Made by a program: the position numbers and the translations under genes
Shown here: in pieces, positions 62,901 to 64,000 of the stretch
Layout of the letters: every line of letters starts with the position of its first letter
How positions within the stretch are numbered: the first letter of the stretch is position 1
The notes under the pieces: generated by a model
What the model saw: only the letters and a program-made list of their open reading frames with translations
Told to the model about the DNA's origin: nothing
Databases searched by the model: none
Assembly (NCBI GenBank): GCA_921293015.1
Contig: OV121087.1
Location: forward strand, 41,774,630-41,838,629
Source of the DNA: Phorcus lineatus
Taxonomy: Eukaryota; Mollusca; Gastropoda; Trochida; Trochidae
DNA length: 64,000 nt
Direction: 5' to 3'

Positions 62901-63445
62901 CTTTATTGATAAACGACCATTTACAAATTCTCCCAGTAGCTCATCCTTTAGCACTATATAGAACTGAACACATTCAAATGGGCATCATATGAGTATAATA
63001 CCCCTTTTTAAGAGCCACCAACATTAATATTCTGGTCTTTAAAGGAATTTAATATTGGCAATTTTTATATAATATTGGTGCAGCAGACCACAGCAATGAT
63101 AATTGTATTAGGGAATTAAAGTAAGCAAAGGATTCATTTAGTGAAGTAAAACAACGTTTCTAGTAAAATGTTATCCAGTGGCTTTCTAGTTTATTTAGTG
63201 ATAAAGTGTATTTAAAATAAGCCATATAAATTCTTTTCCTAAAGCTATTTGTGTGGGGTGTGAAGCCAACAAGCCTGTCATCATAATTCATCGCAATGTA
63301 AAGACATTACAAGATCACATTACCAGAGTCAATTTTGACTTAGGCTTGATGTTTCACACAGTAAATTGGCTCTGAAAATAGGTATAATGAAAGTTTTATA
63401 GATTTAATCATGTAGCAAATGTAGCCATTACAACATGACATTTTA
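59930..63445. repeat. Unit C of the diverged tandem duplication
   Basis: The 5' half (59,930-61,400) is colinear with unit A 45,236-46,850; landmarks include AAGTGTTTGCTAAAGG (A AAGGTGTTTGCTAAATG), ATAATCTCTTAACAAAAGGT (A ATAATCTCTGACATAAAGGT) and GAAGATTCGGACA. The 3' half (61,960-63,445) is colinear with unit B 52,490-54,400. A SINE fragment is inserted at 62.77 kb. Confidence 0.75.
62770..62875 (+). mobile_element. SINE body fragment, plus orientation
   Basis: GTCGCAGGTTTCACCGCAGT, AATAATACTAGCAACCC and AAAGCGGCGTTAAACTC match the 36.3 kb SINE body and the complement of the 47.12 kb copy, including its 3' end. The head is absent. The two short frames spanning it are products of the repeat. 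Confidence 0.8.
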
Positions 63446-64000
63446 TTATTAAAACTTTGTATTAAAATTTCTCAATTTAGCTTTACAACTCGTTCGAAGT
63501 TTTTATTATAAGGTCACCTGCACTGTATGTGAAGATAGAGTCATCAGCTCTGCAGCTCATTAGACTATCTATAAGATTTCTGAAGTTTCTGAAGAAGAAG
63601 ATAGAAATAGGATTTTAGAGTGTTTTTTAAAATTAACTTTACCATAATAGTTAATACATTTGAATGAAGGGGTCTAACATGTTGCCAAAATTGCAATAAC
63701 AGTAAATATAAAAAACCAGAAAGCTCTTACACCCGGAAGCTATGATGTTCAAGAAATTGTTAACAAGGGATGCTATCACTTCCACTGACAGTGGGGCTAG
63801 TAACATAGTGAGAGCAGCTAAATCCTAGACCAATACTACCCTCTCAAATCTATTTGATTCTTCTCTATATAGATACTTTTTGCACACTTAAGTACTCGTC
63901 ATACATTCATGTCTCAGACAGATTTCTGAACACACGATTCTTCCTTCTTCACGTTCACATCACAATGAACATTTCAATACTTATTATCTTATATTGACAC
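63446..64000. other. Noncoding stretch to the window end
   Basis: Nothing recognised. Confidence 0.4.

Overview
The window looks like intergenic or intronic DNA from an invertebrate animal, most likely a marine mollusc and probably a gastropod. The reasons are: AT-rich sequence with stop codons in every frame, no operons or densely packed ORFs, GT-AG intron signals, Tc1 transposase remnants, a LINE tail, a tRNA-derived SINE with its 3' body repeated elsewhere in the window, and a dispersed repeat headed by GAGTG or GGTGA runs followed by 'gttggggtttaacg', a type I associate with gastropod genomes. No intact gene was found. The taxon call is inference; no host gene is clear enough to confirm it.

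Layout. 1-2,080: sparse, with a TTGGCCCA-rich repeat (690-870) and a 64-bp foldback (1,346-1,409). 2,083-5,700 (minus strand): the most informative locus, a decayed two-gene mobile element made of a broken transposase-like gene followed by a five-exon DUF4806-type gene with a nuclear localisation signal and alternating 20-residue repeats. 7,112-8,363: a TA-flanked inverted-repeat element nested in a hAT-like one. 9,626-10,251: another TA-flanked MITE. 10,330-11,060: degraded units rich in AAGGTCAC/GTGACCTTG. 13,840-14,988 and 33,969-34,396: two inverted copies of one composite element that carries a large palindrome at one end. 21.8-33.5 kb: mutually similar noncoding blocks interrupted by two Tc1 fossils. 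29.86-30.60 kb: a LINE tail. 36.3 kb: a SINE with tRNA-like promoter boxes.

41.8-63.5 kb contains three diverged, largely colinear copies (A, B, C) of an approximately 8-9 kb noncoding unit, interrupted by a MITE, a Tc1 fossil, SINE fragments and a GAGTG-type repeat. A 48-bp minisatellite lies between B and C at 58.1-58.5 kb.

Possible host coding sequence is limited to five short plus-strand ORF segments, each ending in a stop codon and most with a plausible upstream 3' splice site (18.87, 25.05, 31.77, 41.30 and 59.69 kb). None matches a family I recognise and all are low confidence. Repeat boundaries and similarities were judged by eye; alignments would refine them.
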